From GCA-2693325 sp964011675 (lineage in GTDB: Bacteria; Latescibacterota; UBA2968; UBA8231): a DNA stretch of 64,000 nucleotides. A program made the translations under genes and the position numbers. The DNA lies in NCBI GenBank assembly GCA_964011675.1, contig CAXGPR010000006.1:11260-75259 (forward strand), in the 5' to 3' direction. This document shows, piece after piece, positions 26,713 through 35,277 of the stretch (the first letter of the stretch is position 1; every line of letters begins with the position of its first letter). A model generated the notes under the pieces. That model worked only from the letters and a program-made list of their open reading frames with translations. It was not told where the DNA came from and did no database searches.

Positions 26713-27458
26713 ACGCTCGGCGCAATTACGCTCAGCTTTTGGAACGCGTAAACCAAACATTGGGCCCGGATTGCTGCCTGCATACGCTTGTAGAGATCGC
26801 GTGTTATCCAATTGTATTAGTGCGCCGGTCTTTGCGTGAAGACGTGCCAACCGCCCTGCTCACTGGAGGCACGCACGGAGATGAGCCGGCCGGTGTCGAG
26901 GCCGCTCTAACCTTTTTGCAGCGAGACGTTGCCGATTGGCTAGCGCATCTTAGTTTTGAAGTTCTCATTTGTCTGAATGCCCACGGCTATGTGCACAATA
27001 CCTTACATAATGCACAGGACGTAGACGTTAACTGGGCGTGGAGTCGAGACGACGTGACCGAAGTGCGGGTTATCAAAGATTGGGTGCGAGACCAGCGCTT
27101 TGAGTTTGTTTGCGATTTTCACGAGGACTGGGAGAGCCCGGGCTTCTACCTATACGAAATGCGCCGCGGTGCACCGCTTATAGGCACCGATGTCGTCGAT
27201 GCGGTAGAGAGAGTTTGTCCCCTTAATTTGTGCGATCGGATAGAGGGTTTGTCGGCGGTTCGAGGTGTTGTTCTTAACGATGAATAGCGGGCAAACGAGC
27301 TGAGGGGTGAGGGTGTTCCTATTGAGCTATATAACGGTTATACGGACCATTTTCTAACCGTAGAATCGTCCACGGAGCGACGGATGGACATGCGGGTTGC
27401 CGCCCATATGGCCGCGCTTGATGTCGTGGTAGCGGCTCACTTGCCGCCTCGGACTTAA
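26709..27458 (+). pseudogene. M14-type zinc hydrolase gene interrupted by an in-frame UAG
   Basis: From the ATG at 26709 the frame encodes a zinc carboxypeptidase/aspartoacylase-like protein: TGGTHGDEPAG gives zinc ligands H56 and E59, and CDFHED gives the third, H138. Codon 193 is TAG (27285-27287). The same frame then continues without a break to TAA at 27456-27458, encoding 56 more residues including HFLTVESSTERR, where E219 is the expected catalytic Glu. Reading through gives 249 residues, a reasonable family length; stopping gives 192 without the catalytic Glu. Several genes here end in TAG, so this is most likely a nonsense mutation or sequencing error, with readthrough the other option. 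Confidence 0.7.
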
Positions 27459-27542
27459 GCGGGTGTTTATTATGGATAGAGCCCGCACCTACGTGCGATA
27501 TATATTCCCATTCTCTAAAAAACTCTATCGGGTATTTTTTCG

Positions 27543-29186
27543 ATGAAAAAGAGCCGCCGAAAAGAAAAAAAGCCGGTTGGCGAACCAGCTACTGCTTCGG
27601 ATGCCAATCAGTCTCTCATAAATGGATCCAACGCATTTTCCGACGGTGTGCAGGGGCGTCGTCTCATACCTGTATTTATTGCCCTGTGCGCGCTGTTGGT
27701 TGGGATTTGGACATTCGACCCGAAACTCTCGCTCAGCGGGGACAACACCGAGTTTATCACGTTGGCGCGGAGTCTTGCCCAGGGGGAGGGATTGGTTCAT
27801 CTCAACGATCCCAATCCACAGCCAGCGACGAAATATCCCTTCGGCTTTCCTCTTTTGCTCGCGCCGGTTGAGCTTTTATTCCCCGGAGAGTGGACGCCAA
27901 TGAAGGCGTGGGTGCTACTTTTATTTTCAGTGGGTATGGGCATGCTCTATCTGCTGATGCGCGACAGAATGGGTGCGCTGCCATCGATTGCGGTCGTGGG
28001 GCTGAGCGTGACGGCGGGACAGAGCTATCTGACGACAGATGCCAGCGGCCATCACTTTGGGCCGCTGCTGCTTCACTTCTCGCATCAGGTCATGTCTGAG
28101 GCTCCCTTCCTCACCGTGTCGTTGGCTGCGCTATGGCTGCTGCAGCGCGGCGTTCAGCGAGAGGGCATACGAGGCAATCGCGAACTTCTGGCCGGCTTTG
28201 TTCTCGCTGTGTTCGCCTATTACATTCGCAGCGTTGGAATTACTCTGCTCGGGGCGATCATTGTGTACCTATTTTTGCAGCGCGATATACGTCGAGGTCT
28301 CATTTTTTCTGCGGCGTCTCTCTTGGCCTGGCTGCCGTGGACACTGCGCAATCGCGCCGTGGGTGGCGGGGGCGTCTATTTTCAACAGCTCATACAGGTC
28401 AATCCATACTATCCCGACCAAGGGTTGCTCGACGTTGTTGGCTTTTTCGGGCGACTGACGGGGAATGGAGCAGCCTATCTCAACGTAGAATTGCCGCGCT
28501 TGCTGTGGCCTTTCTTCTCTGGCGACGGAGCATTTGGCCCCGTTTCCGTTTTCATAATATTACTCGCGGCCTATACGCTCATGCAGGCACTGCGTTTTCG
28601 CCGCGACGTGCTTTTAGTGCTCTATACCGCGTTTACGATCGGCGTAGCGCTGCTGTGGTTTTGGGTAGATGCGCGCTTTCTTTTTGGCGTAGTGCCACTG
28701 TTTATTTACTTCGCCGTCCGCGCGGTCAATGATCTAGCCGATGGGATTTCAGCCCACGGCGGTCCGTGGACGGGACGCGCGCTGCGCTGGGGTCTGCTGG
28801 TAGCCGTTGTTTGGGGGCAGATCCCGGGCGTATCGCGCCTAGCCGAGTACAGCCGCGCAGACTATCCGCCGGCGTGGAGTCGTTATTATCAGGCCGGACA
28901 GTGGCTCAAAGAGCACACCGACGAGAGCGCAATCGTGCTGTGTCGAAAGGGCTACTGGATGTATATCGTATCCGGACGCCGTGCCGTGGGATTCCCCTTT
29001 GAAGACCCCAGCGTTATTATGGCACATATGGAGCAGCAAGCAGTAGATTATGTCGTGTTAGAGAGTCTTGGATTTGCGCAAACGGCCAGGTATTTAGCAC
29101 CGGCCGTTAACGAGCACATGGATCGCTTTAGCATTGCGTGGAAAGATGAGAACGTGCCCACGTATGTGTTGAAACTCGACAACTGA
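27543..29186 (+). CDS. GT-C-fold membrane glycosyltransferase (PMT/ArnT-like)
   Basis: A basic N-terminus (KKSRRKEKK) is followed by about ten membrane segments in 547 residues. The first periplasmic loop, LSGDNTEFITLARSLAQGEG, carries the acidic residues and amphipathic helix typical of GT39/GT83 dolichyl- or undecaprenyl-phosphate-sugar transferases. A soluble C-terminal tail reads WLKEHTDESAIVLCRKGYWM. It would move sugars from a lipid carrier to a glycan or lipid at the outer face of the inner membrane. It opens the glycan region; the donor is unknown. Confidence 0.75.
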   Translation: MKKSRRKEKKPVGEPATASDANQSLINGSNAFSDGVQGRRLIPVFIALCALLVGIWTFDPKLSLSGDNTEFITLARSLAQGEGLVHLNDPNPQPATKYPFGFPLLLAPVELLFPGEWTPMKAWVLLLFSVGMGMLYLLMRDRMGALPSIAVVGLSVTAGQSYLTTDASGHHFGPLLLHFSHQVMSEAPFLTVSLAALWLLQRGVQREGIRGNRELLAGFVLAVFAYYIRSVGITLLGAIIVYLFLQRDIRRGLIFSAASLLAWLPWTLRNRAVGGGGVYFQQLIQVNPYYPDQGLLDVVGFFGRLTGNGAAYLNVELPRLLWPFFSGDGAFGPVSVFIILLAAYTLMQALRFRRDVLLVLYTAFTIGVALLWFWVDARFLFGVVPLFIYFAVRAVNDLADGISAHGGPWTGRALRWGLLVAVVWGQIPGVSRLAEYSRADYPPAWSRYYQAGQWLKEHTDESAIVLCRKGYWMYIVSGRRAVGFPFEDPSVIMAHMEQQAVDYVVLESLGFAQTARYLAPAVNEHMDRFSIAWKDENVPTYVLKLDN

Positions 29187-29278
29187 CGCGGCTGCTGAAC
29201 ACGTTTGCTCCGATTGCAAATCGAACGCTATATTGGGAAAACTGCAGCCGTTCACACCATTCAACAAGTCGATCGTAC

Positions 29279-31174
29279 GTGTCTAACCGCCTCGGCCAAC
29301 TCTGGCCTCTACTATCCTACGCACTGCTGAGTCTTCTCTTTACGTATCCTCTGGTTACTCAATTAGATACGCACGTGCCCGGGCGGCTCGAAGGCGACAT
29401 TCCCGTATACATCTGGAATCTGTGGTGGATGAAGCAGTCGTTGCTGGAGTGGCATTCGCCGCTGTTTAGCGAACACATCTTTGCCCCCTATGGCGTCTCG
29501 CTTGCCTTTCACGCATTTGTATTTTTGAAGTCGTTTATAGCGGTTCCACTGCAGGCCTTTATGTCTGCTTGGACTGCGTATAACCTGCTTATACTGAGCA
29601 CGTTCACGATGGCTGGCTTCGCGATGTTCCTCTTGGCGCGACACTTAACGCGAGATGTGTTTGCCGCTTGGGTTGCAGGCGTTGCCTATGCCTTCAGTCC
29701 CTACATGCTCACCCGTGGTTTGGGTCACTTGAACTATCTCAGCAGTGAGTGGATGCCCCTCTACATATTGTGCCTCCTAAAACTGGTCGATTCTTCCGAG
29801 AGGCGGTGGTCGCTAGGGGGGAGCGCTTTCCTACTCTTGACGGCCTACTGTGAATACTACTACTTAATTTATCTGGCACTCTTCACGGCCATCTACTTAG
29901 TCTGGTCTTATATACACCGTCCTGATCAGATTCTCTGCGGCGACTTTGTTCGTAACTTTTTGCTTATGGGGGCTCTTGCCGCACTGGGTTTTGCTCCGAT
30001 TCTAAGCATGCTGTTGGGAACAGAGCAGAGCGACTACCTCTACGGTGGATGGGGTGCTACGGCGAAATTGGGAGCAGATGCTCTGGCTTTTGTTGTGCCC
30101 CCTCCAGGATCGCTGCTGTACGGCGATATAGGATCTTCTCTCTACGACGTATTCTCGGGCGGCAATGCCATAGAAGGCACGGTCTTTGTCGGATTTGTAG
30201 CGCTGGCTCTCGTGCTCTTTGTGTCTGTGCGCCTGCGCACCGATAAGGCAATTCAGTTTTGGCTTTGGGGCGCGCTCGTATTTTTCCTGCTTTCGCTAGG
30301 GCCTCTACTACATGTGGGAGGAGACTTTGTCTTTGGCGGAGGCCCCGTGCGCTTTGCGGTGCCCTTGCCCTACGTGGGGCTGCGCTTTATTCCATTAGTG
30401 AAAGGCGCGCGCGTACCGGCGCGTTTCGACATTATGGTGGCGCTGTGCGTGGCGGTGCTTATCGCCTATGCGCTGTGGCATATGCGCGGTCGCTGGCGGC
30501 ATGCCAATCGCTGGACGGTCCTCGTTGCCATTCTTCTGTGCCTGGAGTATCTTAGACTGCCCTATCCGACAGCACCCGTTCACATTCCCATTGCCTACCG
30601 TGAAGTAGCGGCGGACCCGCGCGACGTCGCCGTGTTGGACGTGCCGCTGGGTTGGCGCACCGGGTGGGGTGATACCGGCCGGACGTTTGATCGCCAGCAG
30701 CTCTATCAGATCGTGCACGGCAAGCGGCTGATCGGGGGGTTTGCTTCGCGGGTTCCCGAACGTGAGCTCGAACGCATTCTGTCTTTGCCGGGCATTGGCA
30801 CCTTGCTGGAATTGCAGCAGGATTTGCCCAAACCTATCGGACCGACGGCGGCGCGGCGCGGTGCAATACGGACGCAATTAGTAGAGCTATTGGAGCACCT
30901 GCCCGACTCCGTTAGGGAACAAATCGAACGCGATCCTTCAGTGGCTAACTTTATAGCCAACACATCTGCTGAGCGCGAGCGCGTGCTGTCCACTTCACGC
31001 GTGGGACAGCTAGGCGATTTGGTGGAGAGCGTGCAGTTGGGATACGTGTTCTTGCATCCTCCCTATAGCACTCACTTGCCTATTCGCACTTATATGGAGA
31101 CTCAGCTGCCCGTAGAGGTGTTTTACGAGCGCGACGGATTAATAGGTTATCGCGTCGTAGAAATCAACCGTTGA
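29279..31174 (+). CDS. Large polytopic membrane protein (GT-C-like, glycan region)
   Basis: About eleven membrane helices span residues 10-440, then a soluble C-terminal region of nearly 190 residues follows. The first loop (THVPGRLEGDIPVYIWNLWW) and HLNYLSSEWMPLY resemble uncharacterised GT-C superfamily proteins of Chloroflexi and Planctomycetes. The start is the GTG at 29279; no good ribosome-binding site is visible. The 92 bases upstream contain a TATATT box (29229-29234) with a poor -35. The next gene's TTG start lies just after its TGA, so they are likely co-transcribed. Confidence 0.65.
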   Translation: MSNRLGQLWPLLSYALLSLLFTYPLVTQLDTHVPGRLEGDIPVYIWNLWWMKQSLLEWHSPLFSEHIFAPYGVSLAFHAFVFLKSFIAVPLQAFMSAWTAYNLLILSTFTMAGFAMFLLARHLTRDVFAAWVAGVAYAFSPYMLTRGLGHLNYLSSEWMPLYILCLLKLVDSSERRWSLGGSAFLLLTAYCEYYYLIYLALFTAIYLVWSYIHRPDQILCGDFVRNFLLMGALAALGFAPILSMLLGTEQSDYLYGGWGATAKLGADALAFVVPPPGSLLYGDIGSSLYDVFSGGNAIEGTVFVGFVALALVLFVSVRLRTDKAIQFWLWGALVFFLLSLGPLLHVGGDFVFGGGPVRFAVPLPYVGLRFIPLVKGARVPARFDIMVALCVAVLIAYALWHMRGRWRHANRWTVLVAILLCLEYLRLPYPTAPVHIPIAYREVAADPRDVAVLDVPLGWRTGWGDTGRTFDRQQLYQIVHGKRLIGGFASRVPERELERILSLPGIGTLLELQQDLPKPIGPTAARRGAIRTQLVELLEHLPDSVREQIERDPSVANFIANTSAERERVLSTSRVGQLGDLVESVQLGYVFLHPPYSTHLPIRTYMETQLPVEVFYERDGLIGYRVVEINR

Positions 31175-31181
31175 GGATATC

Positions 31182-31910
31182 TTGGAGACTGAAGAAGACA
31201 AAAATCCCACGCTGTTTGTCGTTATTCCAGCGCTTAACGAAGAAGACAATATCGTGCGCACGCTGGAGCAGATCGAGGCCGTTGTCGACTGGCCCCACGA
31301 GATTATCGTCGTTAATGACCACTCGACAGATAGCACAGAAGAGGTCGTCCAGAACTTTGGACGAGAGTGTGGTAATGTGCGCGTTGTTAACAACGAAGGG
31401 GATCGGGGATTTAGCAATGCGTTAAAAGTTGGATATGCAGCGGCGGGCGAGGGAGCTATCGTAACGATGATGGCCGACCTATGCGACGATCCTCGCACGC
31501 TGCGTTATATGTACGACAAGATTCTCGAAGGGTATGACGTGGTATGTGGGTCTCGCTATATGCCAGGCGGAGGCAAAGAGCGAGAGGACAGCGAAGTGAA
31601 AGGCGCCCTGTCGCGCTTTGTCGGTTTGTCTCTTCGCAAACTGGTCGGCGTGCCGACGCATGATGCGACCAACGCTTTCAAGATGTACCGCAGTGAAATC
31701 ATCAAGAGTATACCTATCGAGGAAGCGGGCTTTGCTTGCTCAATGGAAATCACTGTGAAAGCGTTTTTGCGCGGGGCGCGCATTGCGGAAGTGCCGACGG
31801 TGTGGCAGGGGCGCACGGCCGGCAAGTCTAAGTTTAGTATGCTAAAAGGCGGCAAGGACTACATACGCTGGTACATGTGGGCCGTCTTGTTGCGCAAGCA
31901 CAAGTTTTAG
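31182..31910 (+). CDS. GT2 family glycosyltransferase (polyprenyl-phosphate sugar synthase-like)
   Basis: The 242-residue GT-A protein has VVIPALNEEDNI, VVNDHSTDSTEE (UDP-sugar Asp) and MMADLCDDP where DxD-type residues bind the metal-nucleotide. SRYMPGGGKE and the amphipathic C-terminus fit dolichol/undecaprenyl-phosphate mannose synthase relatives. The start must be the TTG at 31182: GAGG sits five bases upstream inside the previous stop region, and no ATG or GTG precedes the first strand. It could supply the lipid-linked sugar used by the neighbouring GT-C proteins. Confidence 0.83.
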   Translation: METEEDKNPTLFVVIPALNEEDNIVRTLEQIEAVVDWPHEIIVVNDHSTDSTEEVVQNFGRECGNVRVVNNEGDRGFSNALKVGYAAAGEGAIVTMMADLCDDPRTLRYMYDKILEGYDVVCGSRYMPGGGKEREDSEVKGALSRFVGLSLRKLVGVPTHDATNAFKMYRSEIIKSIPIEEAGFACSMEITVKAFLRGARIAEVPTVWQGRTAGKSKFSMLKGGKDYIRWYMWAVLLRKHKF

Positions 31911-31922
31911 CGTTCCGACCTT

Positions 31923-32990
31923 CTACGCGTCCTCTTTCTCCTGCGTAGCTGCTACAATTTCTTCTAAAATTCGTTCCATATCGTATGCGTATTGCCAATT
32001 GGGGTAGTGCGTCTGGAATTTGCGCACGTCACTAATCCACCAGATGTGGTCGCCAGAACGCGCGTCGTCAGAGAGCGAATAAGAGAGCTCTTTCCCCGCT
32101 AGGCGCTGAGCGGTATGAATGGCTTCTAACATAGAGCAATTGCTGTGGCGTCCGCCGCCTATATTATAGACCTCGCCGCAGCGCGGTTCGCAGACAAAAT
32201 GCCAGAATGCATTTACCAAGTCGTGGCTGTGAATATTGTCGCGGACCTGTTTGCCCTTATAGCCAAAGATGGTGTAGGGACGGCCGGTGACGATGCACTT
32301 GACTAGGTAGGCAAGGAAACCGTGTAGCTCGGCTGCAGAATGAGCAGGGCCCGTCAGACAGCCGCCGCGAAAGGCCGCTGTTTTGATGCCAAAATAGCGG
32401 CCGTATTCCTGTACGAGTACGTCGGCTGCCACCTTGGATGCGCCGAATAGGCTGTGCTTTGACTGATCAATACGCAGCGTCTCGTCAATGCCGTGCTCGT
32501 AGTAGGCGTGATTCTCAGCGATTTCCCAGCGCGTTTCCCGTTCGACTAAGGGAAGTTCGTTGGGAGCGTCTCCGTACACTTTGTTGGTGCTGGTAAAAAC
32601 GAATGCGGCTTCGGGGCAGTGCGTTCGCGTGGCCTCCAGCAAGTTGAGCGTACCGTTGGCGTTGACGCTGAAATCGGTCAGCGGTTCGCGTGCCGCCCAG
32701 TCGTGCGACGGCTGCGCGGCCGTGTGTATGACGACGGATATGCTGCGGCCGTATTCGGCGAAAAGCTGGTCGATTGCAGATGCATCGCGAATATCTATGG
32801 CACAGTGCCGGTAGTTTGTTAACGTCGATTCAAGAGCCTCTCGATTCCACTGCGTTGAGCCGTCTTCTCCAAAGAAATAGGCGCGCATATTATTGTCTAT
32901 ACCGACAATCTCCAACCCTTTCTCGTGGAAGATTTTGCATGATTCGCTGCCTATTAATCCTGCCGAACCCGTGATTAAGGCAATACTCAA
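31923..32990 (-). CDS. CDP-paratose 2-epimerase-like SDR, copy A
   Basis: The 355-residue nucleotide-sugar SDR opens ALITGSAGLIGSES and then has the DNNMRAYFFGEDGST segment seen in CDP-paratose/CDP-tyvelose epimerases. The active site comprises TSTNKVYG and a SLFGASKVAADVL lysine; in the strict YxxxK position this reads F-G-A-S-K, so the usual Tyr is displaced or replaced. Translation starts at TTG 32990, well supported by AGGAGGG six bases upstream. It is paired with a paralogue of equal length upstream. Confidence 0.82.
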   Translation of the reverse strand: MSIALITGSAGLIGSESCKIFHEKGLEIVGIDNNMRAYFFGEDGSTQWNREALESTLTNYRHCAIDIRDASAIDQLFAEYGRSISVVIHTAAQPSHDWAAREPLTDFSVNANGTLNLLEATRTHCPEAAFVFTSTNKVYGDAPNELPLVERETRWEIAENHAYYEHGIDETLRIDQSKHSLFGASKVAADVLVQEYGRYFGIKTAAFRGGCLTGPAHSAAELHGFLAYLVKCIVTGRPYTIFGYKGKQVRDNIHSHDLVNAFWHFVCEPRCGEVYNIGGGRHSNCSMLEAIHTAQRLAGKELSYSLSDDARSGDHIWWISDVRKFQTHYPNWQYAYDMERILEEIVAATQEKEDA

Positions 32991-32996
32991 GGATAG

Positions 32997-33003
32997 CCCT
33001 CCT
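32997..33003 (-). promoter_or_regulatory. Strong ribosome-binding site that fixes a TTG start
   Basis: AGGAGGG lies six bases before the TTG at 32990 and overlaps the TAG of the upstream gene. Its near-perfect complementarity to the 16S tail makes the rare TTG the clear start of epimerase copy A and implies that translation of this gene is not fully dependent on coupling. Confidence 0.7.
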
Positions 33004-34069
33004 ACGTGAATACGGTGCTGACTAAGTCGTGGTTTTTAGCTAGCCAAGCGTAGATGTCATCAACTATAGTGCGCGGCGTCTTTTGGGGGTGCCAACCAAA
33101 GGTGTGCGTGGTCTTTGTGCTGTCGGTCACGTAGTACGGCACGTCGAGTTGGCGCGTTTCTGAGACGGAACCAATATCTATCTTCTGGCCCGTGACCTCT
33201 TCGCAGAGAGCGGTGTATTCCAAGAGAGAAGTCGAACCTGGCAGCCCGCCCCCTGCGTTAAACACGGAGCCTGCATGTTGCTCTATGAGCGGGACCTGTG
33301 CTTCTAAAAGTGCAAAGAGGTCGTAGGGGTGCATCAAGTCGCGCACCTGCTTGCCGGTTCCCCCAAAGCCCGTGTAGCTCAGCTGCTGGCCAAAATAGTG
33401 GGCAGCAACCCACAGCGTATAGACGCCCTGATCGACTTTGCCCCACTGGCCGGGGCCCGCAATTACACCGCATCGATTGATCAATGCGCGCAGGTTATAC
33501 ATCGCGCAGTACTCTTGCACAAAGAGCTCAGATGCCAGCTTTGTCGCACCGTATATGGAGCGGAATTGCGCCGTGTCAAACGTCTCAGATATACCGTTTT
33601 CAGATAGCCCTTCAGGGAGCGTTGCAGCTGTGTCAATGGACAAACGCGTTGGTTCTTCGAGTAGGGGAATTGCGCGCTGTGCGGGGACCGAATACACGCG
33701 CGACGTGGAAAGGAATATCATATTCCCACAGCGTTTACGCGCAAATTCTAAGCTGTTGAGCGTCCCTACGAGATTTGTGTCTAGCACGTAGTGCGGTGAT
33801 GAGTCAGCGCCTGCATGCGCAGAGGGTTCTGCTGCAGCATCTATAAACAGATCGAACTCGCCCTGGACTTCACTGAAATCATTTGCCGCGCGAATGTCAC
33901 CGTGAACAAACTCAATATCCAGATCTTTGAATGCGCGCAAGTTGAGTTCAGAGCCGCGCCGTCTCAGGTTGTCAAAGGCGACGATGCGCCGCGTGGGATA
34001 TTTCTCCCGATAGCGCCGCGCTAGGCTCGATCCCACAAAGCCCGCTCCCCCGCTGATAAATATGCTCAA
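33002..34069 (-). CDS. CDP-paratose 2-epimerase-like SDR, copy B
   Basis: This second 355-residue SDR begins IFISGGAGFVGSS and has FLSTSRVYS and SIYGATKLASELF (Tyr-Lys pair intact). The segments GGTGKQVRDLMHP and FNAGGG match those of copy A (GYKGKQVRDNIHS and YNIGGG). It starts with TTG at 34069 overlapping the aldo/keto reductase TGA (TTGA). Two such enzymes in tandem suggest successive dehydration/epimerisation steps on a CDP- or related nucleotide sugar. Confidence 0.82.
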   Translation of the reverse strand: MSIFISGGAGFVGSSLARRYREKYPTRRIVAFDNLRRRGSELNLRAFKDLDIEFVHGDIRAANDFSEVQGEFDLFIDAAAEPSAHAGADSSPHYVLDTNLVGTLNSLEFARKRCGNMIFLSTSRVYSVPAQRAIPLLEEPTRLSIDTAATLPEGLSENGISETFDTAQFRSIYGATKLASELFVQEYCAMYNLRALINRCGVIAGPGQWGKVDQGVYTLWVAAHYFGQQLSYTGFGGTGKQVRDLMHPYDLFALLEAQVPLIEQHAGSVFNAGGGLPGSTSLLEYTALCEEVTGQKIDIGSVSETRQLDVPYYVTDSTKTTHTFGWHPQKTPRTIVDDIYAWLAKNHDLVSTVFT

Positions 34070-35064
34070 TGGCTTGCCTCGGGGAGGGTAGCGCTCTCGT
34101 GCACCAAGCTTTCAGCGCGTAGATCATCCCAGAACGCCGAGGGAATCTCATCTATCAGCAGGTTAAAGTTTTCCTCGACGCGTGCGGGTTGGCGCGTGCC
34201 GGGGATGATACAAGTAATGGCTGGATGTGCAAAGACAAACTGCGAGGCGGCCGCCTTTACGTCGACACCGTGGCGTTCGGCTACGGCTTCGATGGCCTGG
34301 GCCTTCTGCATAATATCTGCCGGTGCCTCCCCGTAATTATAGGTGGCGCCGGGCTTGGCTCCCTTGGCGAGAATGCCGCTGTTGTAGGTGCCGCCTGCCA
34401 TAATACCAATGTTTTTCTCTGTGCAAAGCGGTAAGAGTTCGTCCAGCGCGCTTTGGTCTAGCAAACTGTAGCGACCGGCCAGCAGGAAACAGTCAAAGTC
34501 TCCTTCGCGTGCAAAGCGCGCCAGCATCTCCCACTGATTCATGCCGGCGCTGACGGCGCTAATAACGCCCTCGGCGCGGAGTCGCTCGAGGGCTGGGTAG
34601 GCGCCTTCTATGGCTTCTTTCCAGTGGGCATCTGGGTCGTGGATATGCAGGATATCAATCCGGTCTACGCCCAGGCGTTTGAGGCTCTCTTCCAAGGAGC
34701 GCATGACGCCGTCGTAGCTGAAGTCGAATACTGGTTTGAACGGGGGCGGATTGTCAAAGATGGATCCATCGCGCTGGCCGTCGTCGCTGGCGACCAACAG
34801 GCGACCCACCTTAGAGGCTAGAACATACGAGTCCCGCGGAACGTCGCGCAGGGCGCGTCCCAATCGCTCCTCGCTCTTTCCCGAACCGTATAGCGGTGCC
34901 GTATCGAATAGATTGAGGCCGAGATCGAGTGCTTTGTGCACTACCTGCGTCGCCTGATCGTCGGGTATATCGCCGTAGAGGCCACCAATGGCGGCACAGC
35001 CCAGGCCCAGGCGAGTTACTTGGAGACCGCTGCGGCCCAAAGCCGCTTTTTCTAAGGGATGCAT
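34066..35064 (-). CDS. Aldo/keto reductase (aldose dehydrogenase-like)
   Basis: The 332-residue (beta/alpha)8 protein shows the AKR tetrad: D and Y in LFDTAPLYGSGKSEERLG, K in VLASKVGRLL and H in ILHIHDPD. The overall pattern (GLGCAAIGGLYG, then the late IPGTRQPARVEEN cofactor loop) is that of L-fucose/D-threo-aldose dehydrogenases. It is first in a three-gene minus-strand unit with the two CDP-paratose-epimerase-like genes and may interconvert a deoxysugar or free aldose for them. Confidence 0.86.
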   Translation of the reverse strand: MHPLEKAALGRSGLQVTRLGLGCAAIGGLYGDIPDDQATQVVHKALDLGLNLFDTAPLYGSGKSEERLGRALRDVPRDSYVLASKVGRLLVASDDGQRDGSIFDNPPPFKPVFDFSYDGVMRSLEESLKRLGVDRIDILHIHDPDAHWKEAIEGAYPALERLRAEGVISAVSAGMNQWEMLARFAREGDFDCFLLAGRYSLLDQSALDELLPLCTEKNIGIMAGGTYNSGILAKGAKPGATYNYGEAPADIMQKAQAIEAVAERHGVDVKAAASQFVFAHPAITCIIPGTRQPARVEENFNLLIDEIPSAFWDDLRAESLVHESATLPEASH

Positions 35065-35148
35065 AGCCCCTCTCCCTGTTGTTGTATTTGAGGCAGAAGG
35101 CTAATATAGCAGAGATTGGATAGCGAGGTAAAGTCACATTCGTCCTGC

Positions 35149-35177
35149 TTGACGTTGGTTGGGGCAACACGTAGATT
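35149..35177 (+). promoter_or_regulatory. Candidate promoter for the YyaL-like lipoprotein gene
   Basis: TTGACG (35149-35154) and TAGATT (35172-35177) are 17 bases apart. The -35 matches five and the -10 four consensus bases. The transcript would start near 35184 with a leader of about 94 bases before the ATG at 35278. The divergent 35065-35277 interval shows no other clear signal. Confidence 0.3.
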
Positions 35178-35277
35178 TGGCAAAGTTTTTTATATGATGT
35201 CGGAAATAGTTGAATATAAATGAGATGCGAAGTATTGGTGTCTTCTTCGTCGGGACTTTCACGCGCGCTTTTTTGAG

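Noticed and set aside
26131..26850. Long minus-strand open frame over the uronate-dehydrogenase-like gene
   Set aside because: It crosses two coupled plus-strand genes with clear motifs and its translation has low-complexity His/Arg-rich character, typical of an antisense shadow.
27285..27287. The UAG as a pyrrolysine codon
   Set aside because: Many genes here end in TAG (for example at 10228, 23366, 33002, 43402, 54169), and nothing else points to Pyl use, so mutation or error is simpler.
27484..27497. Small hairpin CGCAC-CTAC-GTGCG after the M14-type gene
   Set aside because: Five base pairs with no following T-run are not enough to call a terminator.
29189..29250. CGGCTGC/GCAGCCG inverted repeat and TATATT box before the second GT-C-like gene
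   Set aside because: The 48-base loop makes a functional hairpin unlikely and the -35 at 29205 (TTGCTC) matches only three bases.
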